From Neocallimastix lanati (nom. inval.) (lineage: Eukaryota > Neocallimastigomycota > Neocallimastigomycetes > Neocallimastigales > Neocallimastigaceae): a stretch of 10,000 nt of DNA. The position numbers and the translations under genes were made by a program. The notes under the pieces were generated by a model, which saw only the letters and a program-made list of their open reading frames with translations, was not told the origin of the DNA and ran no database searches. Positions 1 through 8,865 of the stretch are shown piece by piece (the first letter of the stretch is position 1; each line of letters opens with the position of its first letter). The stretch spans positions 72,501-82,500 of the forward strand of contig JACVTC010000017.1 in the NCBI GenBank assembly GCA_016946835.1, read 5' to 3'.

Positions 1-171
1 TTTACTTACGTCAATATTGTTATGTATAATTAAATTATCATTTGAATTTATATTTTGAATTAATTCCTGCTCATTATTAATATATACATTTTTACCCTCT
101 GCTAATTTAATAATTAGATAAATTAAAATTGAAACATAGTAATATATTATATTTTTTTTTAAATATTGCAT
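1..171 (-). CDS. Putative secreted protein, first exon or N-terminus (partial)
   Basis: On the minus strand an ATG at 171-169 opens a frame that stays open to the window edge (57 codons). It is the first ATG after an in-frame TAA at 225-223. The product starts MQYLKKN, followed by a hydrophobic stretch (IIYYYVSILIYLII, residues 8-21) and then KLAEG, which reads as a signal peptide cut near residue 23-25. The mature part (KNVYINNEQELIQNIN, then SNDNLIIHNNID) alternates hydrophobic and polar residues. This resembles the N-terminal cap of right-handed beta-helix (pectin-lyase-fold) surface proteins, where a short helix 'NEQELIQNIN' precedes the first strand. That fold is an inference from pattern only. 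At 9-4 the minus strand reads GTAAGT right after codon GAC, a consensus splice donor, so exon 1 may end at position 10. Otherwise the frame reads on as VSK. The G+C is clearly higher than the flanking DNA. Final function unknown. Confidence 0.6.
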   Translation of the reverse strand, partial: MQYLKKNIIYYYVSILIYLIIKLAEGKNVYINNEQELIQNINSNDNLIIHNNIDVSK

Positions 172-221
172 TATTAAAACATCTAATTTTAAAAAATTTA
201 ATTTTTTTATTTTTTTTCTAT

Positions 222-275
222 ATTACTACTATTATTATTATTAATATTATTATTATTATTAATTGTTAATTACTA

Positions 276-307
<32 letters not shown>

Positions 308-309
308 TA
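222..309. repeat. ATT/TTA triplet microsatellite
   Basis: Imperfect runs of ATT triplets interrupted by AATTGTTAATTACTAATT, followed by T14 at 310-323. This is simple-sequence DNA upstream of the minus-strand edge gene. In that gene's reading direction it appears as TAA triplets and supplies the in-frame stops that fix the ATG at 171 as the first start. Confidence 0.8.
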
Positions 310-594
310 TTTTTTTTTTTTTTATGTTTCCATTTTACTCTTATTTAAAGATCAATTTTAAAGAAAACCTTAAATGTATTTTTGTTTAATATATTAAATG
401 TAATTCATTTTTAATCCGATAATAAAAAAAAAAATTTAAAAATTTTACCAAATATTTTTGTATAAATATAAATTAAAAAATTAAATTTTAAAAACTTTAA
501 TATATTAAATGCTTTAAAAATATTATATTTTAATTTTATTTTATATTTTTTTTTTTTTTTTTTTTTAACTTTTATATCATTTAAAATTATTTAA

Positions 595-736
595 AAAATA
601 AATAAAATAATAAATAAAATAATAAATAAATAATAATAAATAAAATTATCTATAAAATAATAATAAAATAATAAATAAATAAAATAATAAATAAAATAAT
701 AAATAAAATAATAAAATAATAAATAAATAAATAAAT
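595..736. repeat. TAAA/TAATAAA microsatellite
   Basis: About 140 bp of mixed TAAA, TAA and AATAAAATAA units, with a single interruption containing C (TTATCTATAAAA). The plus strand is almost entirely A and T with A in excess. It mirrors, in reverse complement, the TTTA-type block at 6689-6856. Such tracts usually arise by replication slippage and carry no gene. Confidence 0.8.
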
Positions 737-1559
737 ATATTAATGAATGAATAAATAAAAAATAATACTAATAATATTAAATAACTTTAAATATATTAAA
801 TTTTTTAATATTTAAACTAAAAATCTCAAGAAATATTTTAGCAGCAATTAAAAATATCTTCTTTGATGTTATTTTTAATAATGTATTAAAATATTTTAAA
901 TAATTATTTAAAAAATTATATTTATAAAAAGTATTTAATAAAAATCTTTTTTATATTTTTATTTTCATCTTCTTCTTCCTCTATATTGATCATGATATTA
1001 TTAAATATTAACGTATTAGTCGAATAATTAAAGTTGTTTAAAAATACATATATAATTTTAAATTATAAATGTATTTTTAAACATATATAATTTAAAATAA
1101 AAATAATAAGTATACACTATTAAAACTAAATTAAATAATAAAAAAAATGATATAGCAAAAAAAAATATAAAATTGAAAAAGAAATATATATATATGCATA
1201 TCAAATTCTTCAATATTAGTATCTGAAATATCTTTGAAAATATTATAATTCTTTTTTAAAGTTTTTTTTTATCAGTAAAGCATTTAATTTTTCTTAATTG
1301 ATTAAGTCCAGTGTTTTTGTCCTATCTACAGAAAGTTGCTAGCCCATTAACAAATGTTGTGCAATCTATAAATTAAAAATATTATAAATAATCTATAAAA
1401 ATAAATAAATAAATAAATAAATAAAAAAAAAAAAAAACTAATAATAACCTGTTTATTGTTGATAAAAGTTTCATTTTTTAAATATTATATCTTTTTTTTT
1501 TTTTTTTTTTTTGTGGTTGTTGTTGCTATTTTCTTGCTTTTATTATTTTTATTTTATAC

Positions 1560-1601
1560 TGTTTTTATATAATTAATTTATTGTTTTTATATAATTAATT
1601 T
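1560..1601 (+). repeat. Short tandem duplication, 22-bp period
   Basis: The 19-mer gtttttatataattaattt occurs at 1561-1579 and again at 1583-1601, separated by a few bases, giving a 22-bp period. It is a simple two-copy duplication in non-coding DNA. Confidence 0.7.
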
Positions 1602-2370
1602 TTTATAATTTTATATTGTTATTTTCATAAAAGTTACTTTGGTTTATTAAATATATTATTACTATTTTTACAATTATTATTATTATGTCTTATTTTCATT
1701 TATTAAAAAAAAAAAAAATCTAAATTCTATATTCTTTCTAATTGAAAAACGCTTAAATGTAAAACATTCAATAAATAATAATATTAATTAAACTACTTAA
1801 TAAAGAAAAATAAATTATATTTATTATTTTTCTTTATTCCATAATATATTTATAAACCTACTTTATTATTTATAGTAGTTTTTTTTTTTTTTATTTTTAA
1901 TTTTTTTTTAGTTATTTTAAATTTTAATAAATTTAAATTAAAAACCAAATTTTTGTTCATTAATAATGTATACATTCTAAGAATAATGTAATATGAATAT
2001 TACATTAATTAAATTTTGATGAATACTTTATGGAAAAGAAATATTTTATTAAATTATTTATCAAATAGCAAATATAAACTACAACGAAAATACAAAAAAC
2101 AAAAAAAAACAAAAAAAAAAAAAAAAAAAAAAAACGAATAACAAAATAAATTAAAATAGTTATACATACACCAAAAACATTTCAAGTATCAAAAATTTCA
2201 ATAAATACTTTTTTACATAGAATCAATAAGTAATGACTGTTTAAAAATAATAACTCTCTATTGATGATTAACTATAATAAAATCAAAATCAATTAATATA
2301 TATCGAAATATAGAAAATTCTATATGTATTTATTTATATACATTAAAAAAATTATTAAAATAATAAATAA

Positions 2371-2461
2371 AACAAGTTGATGTTAAAAAAAAAAAAATAA
2401 AAACAAAGAAAATTTATGTTAACAAAAATAAGAACAAAACAAATTGATGTTAACAAAAATA
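2371..2461 (+). repeat. Dispersed short direct repeats (TTGATGTTAA / TGTTAACAAAAATA)
   Basis: The 14-mer TGTTAACAAAAATA occurs at 2417-2430 and 2448-2461. A related element (AACAAGTTGATGTTAA, and with A for G AACAAATTGATGTTAA) occurs near 2371-2386 and 2438-2452. These overlapping direct repeats lie about 300 bp upstream of the glycosyltransferase start. They could be slippage products or cis-elements. Nothing in the sequence decides between these. Confidence 0.5.
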
Positions 2462-2716
2462 AAAATAAGTCATTTCTATATAGAAAAATCATGAATTATT
2501 AATATACATAATTAAAGAAAATTTTATTTTTTTTTTTTTTTTTTTAAATTTGTATGAATTATTTTGTATTCTAAAATATCACAATAATTATACCTAAAGA
2601 ATAATAACAGTAAATCAAAATATCAATATATAATTTTACAAAGTAATTTAAGTCATTTTAAAAGAAATATATTTATAATTTAAAATAATAATAGAAATCA
2701 AAAATTCAGAAATTAG

Positions 2717-2738
2717 AAAAAAAAAAAAAAAAAAAAAA
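2717..2738 (+). promoter_or_regulatory. A22 tract just upstream of the glycosyltransferase start
   Basis: An uninterrupted A22 run ends 17 nt before the ATG at 2756, with GTTAAAAGATAAGAAGT between. Poly(dA:dT) next to starts is known to disfavour nucleosomes in AT-rich eukaryotes, so a promoter or 5'-leader role is plausible. The same kind of run also occurs far from genes here, so the functional call is weak. Confidence 0.35.
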
Positions 2739-2755
2739 GTTAAAAGATAAGAAGT

Positions 2756-4914
2756 ATGGATAACAATGATCAGGAATATGTTTTATTGGAAACACATGAT
2801 GATTTCGATGAAAATGAAGAAATAATTACATATAATCCAAAAAAAAACAGAATAAAAAAAATATTAAAAAGAACATTTAAATTCTTATTAAAAGTACTAT
2901 TAGGAATTATAGGTTTAATAGGTATTATTTGTATTTATTATTACTTAAGAGGTCCTGAAAAACTTGAATTAGTTTTTATTCAGGGACAATCTCGAAAAGA
3001 TAAATATGGTGTGGAATTGAATAGAAATATTTTAAATGGAATATATTGTATTGGTTTTGATAAAAATGTCAGTAAAACTTTAGAAGAATGGAATTTATAT
3101 ACACCACCTTGCCCAAATTTAAGACCTGTCCATTATCCTGATACCATTATTAATCCAAAATGTGATAATCTTAGTATTCAATTAATTAATTATGATTCGG
3201 TTTTGCCTTTTACTCATCATTTAAATAGTATCACAAATCAAATAAAAAATTGGAATGAATGGGTAAAAAATAAAAATGATAATATAAAATATGGATATAG
3301 AAGAGTGGATGGCCTTGTTGGCAATCAGTATTTCCCATTTGACTATGGCTATAATGGAGAAGACACCTCCAATATCGATGATACCGAATATTATAAAAAA
3401 GTGGTCGATAGCAGAATGGATGAAGTACCAGATCCAAGAAGAAGACGTTTATTTAGTTTTATTTTATTTAATTCCGAATACGAGTTATTAGATTTATACC
3501 TTTCAGAATATTATGAAATTTTTGATTATTTTGTTATATATGAAGCAAATACAACATTTGCCGGTAAGCCAAAACCCCTATACTTCACTCGTGCACTCTT
3601 GGAAACTAATCGATATGATAGATTTAAGGATAAATTAATTCCCCTCCCTATGAAAATTATTGTCAATGAAAATACCGGAAGAGGATATGCTTTCCCAAGA
3701 GAACATGTTGCTAGAAGACTCGTTATCCAGGAAGGTTTAAAATCAGTTCATGCACGTCATGGCGATATCTATTTACATGGTGATTTAGATGAACTGGTGA
3801 AACCTCATGTCATAGCACGTTTAAAGAAATGTGGGGGATGGGAACATTTCCAAGCTGGAATTGGAGGTGGACCAAAATCATTTAAAGATGGTAATACTTC
3901 ATCATATCTTCTAAATCCCAATATAACAGTAAGTACTGATAAGTATGGATTTTACCTTGTGGATTATGAAAGACGTTTATCGGTTGGTATGCAAAGTTGG
4001 TTCCACGAATATTCATTTAATCTTGTACAAAATACGACAATTGGAACAACTTTCCATCCTAATATTGCTATATTTGATGCTAGAAGAGCCTTGGGTCAAT
4101 TTGTGGAACGTAATAATTGGCGACTTTCCCGTAGAAATGACGGTTCTGATCCTCTTTCAGATCCAAATTTTAACCCGTATCAGGGATATGAATATACGGA
4201 TAATACCAATGATCAGTATAAAGGAAAAGGTTATCTTGGTGAATTTACAAGATATGAATCAAAATATTTAAAATTTGAAAAAGTATTGTCCTATGATGTC
4301 GAAATGAAAGATAAAGGTCGACCTATCTTTTGGAGTGCCGCATGGCATGTTAGCAGTTTCCTACCTACCATTGAACATATTTATAATAAGGTAGCCTCAT
4401 ATTCCCATTATAATGAATACTTTTTTATTTTTAAGACAGCAGGTCAAATTAAAAGAGGTATTATTAAGAGAATAAAGAAACACAAATATATTTTTGGTTC
4501 TGGTAAGGAATATGAAGTAAATCCAATGATTTTACCAGATAACTTTACCAAAGGTTATGATTATAATTTTGATGCAAAATATTGGGATGAGAATTTAAGA
4601 TATAATTCGAAGACGTTGAAGGAATCGGATATAAGTCCAGAATTTAACCGAACTCTTACTATTGTAAAGCGTGAAATTCCTAATCAAGTTTGGCAAAATC
4701 CTATTTGTTATTCCTACATGATCGATAGAGATTATGGTTTTGAAAAGAAAATTTGGTGGCAAGTTATTCCAAGAGAACAATGGGATACAGTTCGATTTGA
4801 AGAATTAGATGAAGATATTCTTAAAAAGATCACACCTTCCCAATTAAGTGAATCCTTTAAAACTGAAATGTTTGAAGAAATGAAAAAAAGTCGTACCAAC
4901 AATAATGAATCTAC

Positions 4915-4918
<4 letters not shown>
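2756..4918 (+). CDS. Family 17 glycosyltransferase (beta-1,4-N-acetylglucosaminyltransferase-like), type II membrane protein
   Basis: This is an intronless gene of 720 codons ending in TAA. Residues 1-28 are acidic, 29-45 strongly basic, and about 41-64 form one hydrophobic helix (FLLKVLLGIIGLIGIICIYYYL). This gives a short cytoplasmic tail, signal anchor and lumenal catalytic domain, as in Golgi enzymes. GT17 hallmarks follow in order. Residues 232-277 carry the family block 'FNSEYELLDLYLSEYYEIFDYF' with VIYEAN.TFAGKPKPLYF. Residues 336-347 (GDIYLHGDLDEL) hold the acidic DxD-like motif at D343/D345, probably binding UDP-sugar and metal. Residues 526-551 (WSAAWHVSSFLPTIEHI) hold the conserved WH block before KVASYSH. 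The founding family member, vertebrate MGAT3, adds bisecting GlcNAc to N-glycans. This protein is longer (720 against about 530) because of an extra stem of about 160 residues and a C-terminal extension after about 600. Unusual: the usual Cys after WH is Val here. Seven N-x-S/T sites are visible, among them N265, N389, N426, N596 and N631. Family call strong; exact acceptor unknown. Confidence 0.88.
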
Positions 4919-4961
<43 letters not shown>

Positions 4962-4990
4962 AAAAAGGAAAAAGAAAAAGAAAAAGAAAA
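4917..4990 (+). repeat. 74-nt polypurine tract starting inside the stop codon
   Basis: The last two bases of the TAA stop begin an A43 run (4917-4959), which continues as a GGAAAAA/GAAAAA ladder to 4990. The whole 74 nt is purine on the plus strand. It would form the start of the 3' UTR. Such a tract can adopt triplex structures. Whether it is an ordinary slippage product or has a role in RNA 3'-end formation cannot be told. Confidence 0.85.
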
Positions 4991-5072
4991 CTCTTATATA
5001 AGTACCTATACTGTAATTTAAAAATTTTATATTGAATTATTATTATTCAATATTATGGTTTATATTATTGAA

Positions 5073-5078
5073 AATAAA
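5073..5078 (+). terminator. Candidate polyadenylation hexamer for the glycosyltransferase
   Basis: An AATAAA lies about 155 nt after the stop, followed within 25 nt by an A36 run (5097-5132). AATAAA is frequent by chance in DNA this A-rich, so this is only the best-placed candidate. Confidence 0.3.
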
Positions 5079-5094
5079 ATGAAATTAAAAATTA

Positions 5095-5096
<2 letters not shown>

Positions 5097-5132
<36 letters not shown>
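5097..5132 (+). repeat. A36 homopolymer
   Basis: Uninterrupted A36 followed by G and a further A run, ending at GATACTAG. It is one of four long A runs within 520 bp downstream of the glycosyltransferase (with 4917-4959, A21 at 5234-5254 and A48 at 5382-5429), all on the gene's sense strand. Confidence 0.9.
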
Positions 5133-5134
<2 letters not shown>

Positions 5135-5372
5135 AAAAAAAAGATACTAGAAGTAATTTTTCTATATATTTATATATTTTGACAAAAATTTAAAAGTTCA
5201 TATTACTATTTTTCAGAATATCAACTTTATTTTAAAAAAAAAAAAAAAAAAAAACTTAATTTTTTGTTAAATATAAATAAAATAATTTATTTAATACTAA
5301 ATAAATAAATAAATTAGTTACTAGTTAGTTTAATAATAATATTATTATATATAAAATTTTGAAATCATTTAA

Positions 5373-5374
5373 TT

Positions 5375-5429
<55 letters not shown>
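5373..5429. repeat. T9-A48 homopolymer junction
   Basis: A T9 run (5373-5381) is followed directly by A48 (5382-5429), the longest homopolymer in the window. The T9/A9 junction is self-complementary and could form a small hairpin. An open frame on the minus strand through this tract encodes only Phe and Lys runs and is not a gene. Confidence 0.9.
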
Positions 5430-5432
<3 letters not shown>

Positions 5433-7999
5433 AAATAGAATAGATGGTAATGTTTTTTTTTTTTTTTATCATTAATAAATAAAAAATTAATAGTAAAAGT
5501 ATTGAATATAAGGATTATTGAGTAAGGTCTATTGAGTAATGAAAATATAAAGAAGATTAGAATCAAAGTATAAATTACATTTAAATTTTTAGATAAACAT
5601 ACTTTTTTTTTTTTTTTTTTTTATTATTCTTCTTTCCAAGAATTTTATTAATATTAAATAATATTTTCAAATAAAAAAAAAAAGGAAATGTAATATATAT
5701 AATTTTAATGTTATTTATTAGTAGTATATATAGAATTTTATATAATATTATTAAAAATACATTTCACGATCATGACTTAAAGTTTTAGAAATAGTAGGTA
5801 TTTGAAGAAAGTAACAATTTGTTTATTTATTGAAATTAATTTGTATTTATGTTTTTATGAGGATCAAAATAAAATTATATTAATCATACCATTTACAACA
5901 TATATTTAACATTAAGAAGAAATATTTTTTGATACAAAGGATGAAAAAAATATATAAATTTAATAACAATTTTATATCCCTATTTTTAAATATTACTAAT
6001 AAATTATTATTTCTTTTAATAATAAAATCTTATAATATGAAATGATTGATACAGCCAAAATAATTACTTTCAATACTTAATTTTTTAATAATTATTTAAA
6101 AAAATAAAGAAACAACGAATATAAATAAATATTTTTATAATTTAATGTTTTATAAATCATTAATCATTTAATACATTAAACAATTACGTTTTAATACATT
6201 TTAGAATATTTAAATAATTATTTTATGTTTACTCTTAATCATTATGAAATTAACATTATTTTTTTTTTCTTTTAAACAATCAAGAAGAAAAAATTTAATG
6301 ACATCATTCGCTCAAAACTTTTTTGAGGCTTAGCAAATCATAATAATATTTAGTAAGCCTATTCATAATATATTATATAAATATACTATGTTATATTATT
6401 ATATATTATTATATATAGAATTTATATAAAAAAATCATCCTAATAGTAATAATAAAAAAAAAAATTATAATTAAAAAAAGTTTATATATGTTAAGTAATA
6501 ATAAACTTATAAAATCAACTATTATGAATTTATTTAACTATTGTTTAATGTTTATTTAATTATTTATAGATTATTATGGATATTTATTTAGTATTCATTT
6601 AATTATTTAATAATAAAAGAAATATTACGATTATTTATTATTAATTAAATATTAAGAAAGACTATAATTAATATTTTTCAAATTTTATATTATTTATTTA
6701 TTTATTTATTATTTATTATTTATTATTTTATTATTTTATTTTATTATTTATTTATTTATTTATTTATTATTTATTATTTATTATTTATTAATAAATACTC
6801 TTTTTTATTATTTATTATTCAATTATTTACTTATTTATTATTCAATTATTTATTTGATATATATTTTTTATTAATAAGAATTAGTTTAATTATTAAGATT
6901 TATTATTATTAATCTAATTAAAAAATAAAAATATAAATTAAAATTGATTATATTATTTTTACCAACTATATTAAATAATAATAATAGATTTTATATTTGT
7001 ATATTTGTTTTATTAACTTTTTATTATTATTATTTTTCTTATTAATGATATTCTTTTTATTTATTATATAAAAATAATAAAAATAAAATTATAATAAAAT
7101 TATAATAAAATTATCAAAATAAAAAAAAAAAAAACAATAAATATATATTTTTTTTTCATTTTACTATATTTTTATTTATTATTGAAAATAATTTATATTA
7201 AATATAATTTATTTATTAATATTTTATATAATTTATTTATTAATTTCAGGTAAAAAAAATTAAAAATAAAAAATAAAAATAAAAAAAATTAACCAAATAA
7301 ATTTTTTTTAAAAAAAAAAATAAAATAAAAAAAAAAAAAAATATTTAGAGAAAAGAAAAAGTAAATATTTGAAGTATTAATTAAATGTAAACTTTTTAAA
7401 ATTTTATTTTCTGTATAAAGCAAAAGGAAATATATAATATATAAATAAATATAAAAAATGTAATTTGTTAAATAATGTTATATTAATTGATTAAAAGATT
7501 GCAATCGATGATTTTTTTTTTTTTTTTTTTTTATGTATTATTATTTCATAGTAGTATTATAAATTCTCCAAAAATAGTACTATCTATCAATATTTAAAAT
7601 AAAAATATTATCAAGATTAATTTAAAAAGTGATTTATATAAAAAAAAATATATGGATAAAGTAATAATGAAAGAAAAGATAATAAAAATGAAACTTGACA
7701 CAGGCTTTGGTTGGATATTTAAAAATTAGAAAAATATTAATAAAATAAAAAAGTTGATTAATGGTTTTAAGATGAAACAAAAATATATATATACTATATG
7801 AATAAAAGATTTAAATACTACAAAAATTAATATAATAAAGAAAATAAAAATTATTAACTTTTTTTTTATATTATTTTTTTTTATATTGTTAATCAACAAT
7901 TTTATATAATCATAAATCATAATATTATTGAAACAATTTATAATTATTAATAAATCAACAAAAGCAAAAAAAAATAATAATAATAAAAATTAATTCAAA
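5430..7999. other. Gene-poor AT-rich intergenic region
   Basis: There are about 2.6 kb without a supportable gene between the glycosyltransferase and the small Vo subunit gene. Contents are T19 (5604-5622), a short hairpin at 6311-6327, a TTTA microsatellite, T21 (7512-7532) and many TA/TAA stretches. Two slightly richer spots stand out. One is 6210-6366 on the minus strand, with two abutting open frames. The other is 7652-7729 on the plus strand, a 25-codon ATG-to-TAG frame with a GC-richer core (GACACAGGCTTTGGTTGG). Neither matches a family I recognise. A minus frame around 7726-7920 is only Ile/Phe/Lys low complexity. No tRNA seen. Confidence 0.65.
6689..6856. repeat. TTTA/TTATT microsatellite
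   Basis: About 165 bp of TTTA, TTATTTA and TTATT units, perfect to about 6790 and degenerate after that (with TTATTCAA interruptions). T is in excess on the plus strand. It is the reverse-complement type of the 595-736 block. Confidence 0.85.
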
Positions 8000-8473
8000 A
8001 TGAAACTTGTATTCGTTTCTCCTTGCTGTTCAATTTGCTGCACCGTTTTCTCAATCTTCGGTGCTCTCATTTTAGTAAGTACAAAAATTAAACAGGAATA
8101 TATGAAATTAATTACAAAATAGATTTAAAGAAACAGCTTATTAATGACAAATTAAATATATATATAAAAATAATATAATAGCTCGCCTTTGGTATTATGT
8201 TCAAGGCTGGAGTTCATGAATTAACTAAGACTAAGGAATCCCCAGATGATCCAAGTAGTGTTGGTACTAGTTGTTTAATTGCTGCTGGTATTTACTTATT
8301 ATTCATTCTCTTCTGTTCTTGCCAAGTATGTAAAAAAATAATTTGAATAAAGCTAATTATATATTAAATTAAATAAATAAAAATTTTAACTTTTAATTTT
8401 TATAATAATTCAAAATTAGACCATTACTGCTAAGAAGACTAATAAGCAAGAAGAATTTGGTGCTTCCTCATAA
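8000..8473 (+). CDS. RNase kappa family / V-ATPase Vo subunit f homologue (three exons)
   Basis: The coding sequence joins 8000-8074, 8182-8325 and 8420-8473 (90 residues). Both introns are phase 0 with GT-AG ends and both bring an in-frame stop if retained (TAG at 8120, TGA at 8344). Two membrane helices are visible: residues 11-32 (CCTVFSIFGALILLAFGIMF) and 54-72 (SCLIAAGIYLLFILFCSC), joined by a polar loop with ESPDDPSS and followed by Q73 and a basic tail. Family features from memory of yeast Vo subunit f and animal RNase kappa are the N-terminal CC-T-[VL]-[FL]-S-x-[FW]-G, the MF at the end of helix 1, the acidic PEDG/PDDP loop and the [LI]AA-x-[VIL]YL...C-x-[CF]Q end of helix 2. All are present. 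These proteins sit in the membrane sector of the vacuolar proton pump. The length fits (yeast 85, human about 98). Codons GGT, GCT, AAG, TTC and GCC suggest good expression. It is easily missed because no exon exceeds 48 codons. Confidence 0.85.
8075..8181 (+). other. Intron 1 of the Vo subunit f gene (107 nt)
   Basis: Donor GTAAGT at 8075-8080 and acceptor ATAATAG ending at 8181. A branch-like TTATTAATGAC lies near 8138-8148. It interrupts the frame between Leu25 and Leu26, in the middle of the first membrane helix. It is almost purely A+T, in sharp contrast to the exons. Confidence 0.88.
8326..8419 (+). other. Intron 2 of the Vo subunit f gene (94 nt)
   Basis: Donor GTATGT at 8326-8331 and acceptor AAAATTAG ending at 8419. 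A possible branch site GCTAAT is at 8352-8357. It splits the gene after Gln73, exactly at the end of the second membrane helix, so the last exon encodes only the 17-residue cytosolic-type tail. Confidence 0.88.
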
Positions 8474-8486
8474 ACTATTTAATCTA

Positions 8487-8492
8487 AATAAA
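8487..8492 (+). terminator. Polyadenylation signal of the Vo subunit f gene
   Basis: AATAAA starts 14 nt after the TAA stop at 8471-8473 and is followed by TATTTCCAATTTTTATTT. The spacing suits a short 3' UTR. Chance occurrence is possible in A-rich DNA. Confidence 0.45.
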
Positions 8493-8865
8493 ATATTTCC
8501 AATTTTTATTTAAAAAAAAAAATACTTTATATTTCATCGAATTAAAAAAAAAAATAATTTAAAAAAAAATATATATAATACAATAAGAAAAAAAATATAT
8601 ATATATTAAAATGAAAGAGTAATGATATTTATTGCTTTCAACATTTATAGAAAGAAATTTTGAAAAGCACTTAATCCATTATTTTTTTTATTTAAAAGAA
8701 AATAATACATATAAAAAAAATATTTAATTTTAAATGAAAAAAAAAAAAAAAAATAATATATTTTTTTATTAAAATTAACTTTTTTTTTTTTTTTTTAATT
8801 TATTATTAAAAAAAAAATAGATAAAGAAAATAAATAAATAATAATATAATAATAAAGTAATATTA

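Larger units (their letters stand above)
172..2755. other. Long AT-only intergenic region
   Basis: This region separates the minus-strand edge gene from the plus-strand glycosyltransferase, so it should hold two divergent promoters, but no specific promoter element is recognisable in such AT-rich DNA. It contains ATT triplets, T14 (310-323), T21 (546-566), a TAAA-type microsatellite, T21 (1492-1512), a 22-bp direct repeat, A24 (2111-2134) and T19 (2527-2545). Weak coding-like pieces exist: 781-903 plus, 960-1040 minus, 1196-1372 minus and about 2170-2270 minus. None has a start, a stop and a recognisable domain together, and open stretches of 30-40 codons are expected by chance in six frames over this length. 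No tRNA or rRNA was seen. Confidence 0.7.

Noticed and set aside
781-1040. Coding-like pieces at 781-903 (plus) and 960-1040 (minus, with an EEEEDEN stretch)
   Set aside because: Short, lacking start or stop context, and within the length expected by chance for six frames of such DNA.
1440-1474. Minus-strand ATG with MKLLSTINR, resembling a signal-peptide start
   Set aside because: It runs straight into T-run and TTTA simple sequence (Phe/Leu/Tyr) and a stop. No downstream frame joins in phase.
3231-4780. Other open frames within 3231-4780 on both strands
   Set aside because: All lie inside the glycosyltransferase gene in other frames and show no domain or coding texture of their own.
5369-5566. 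65-codon minus-strand frame
   Set aside because: It is carried by the A48/T runs (Phe and Lys homopolymers) and has no conserved-looking segment.
595-6856. The TAAA block (595-736) and TTTA block (6689-6856) as a long inverted repeat of a mobile element
   Set aside because: Both are simple tetranucleotide-type slippage DNA. Complementarity follows from composition, and no element genes or target duplications were seen.
7726-7920. 64-codon minus-strand frame with hydrophobic stretches
   Set aside because: Ile/Phe/Lys/Asn low complexity expected from AT-rich DNA. Apparent membrane helices come from T-rich codons only.
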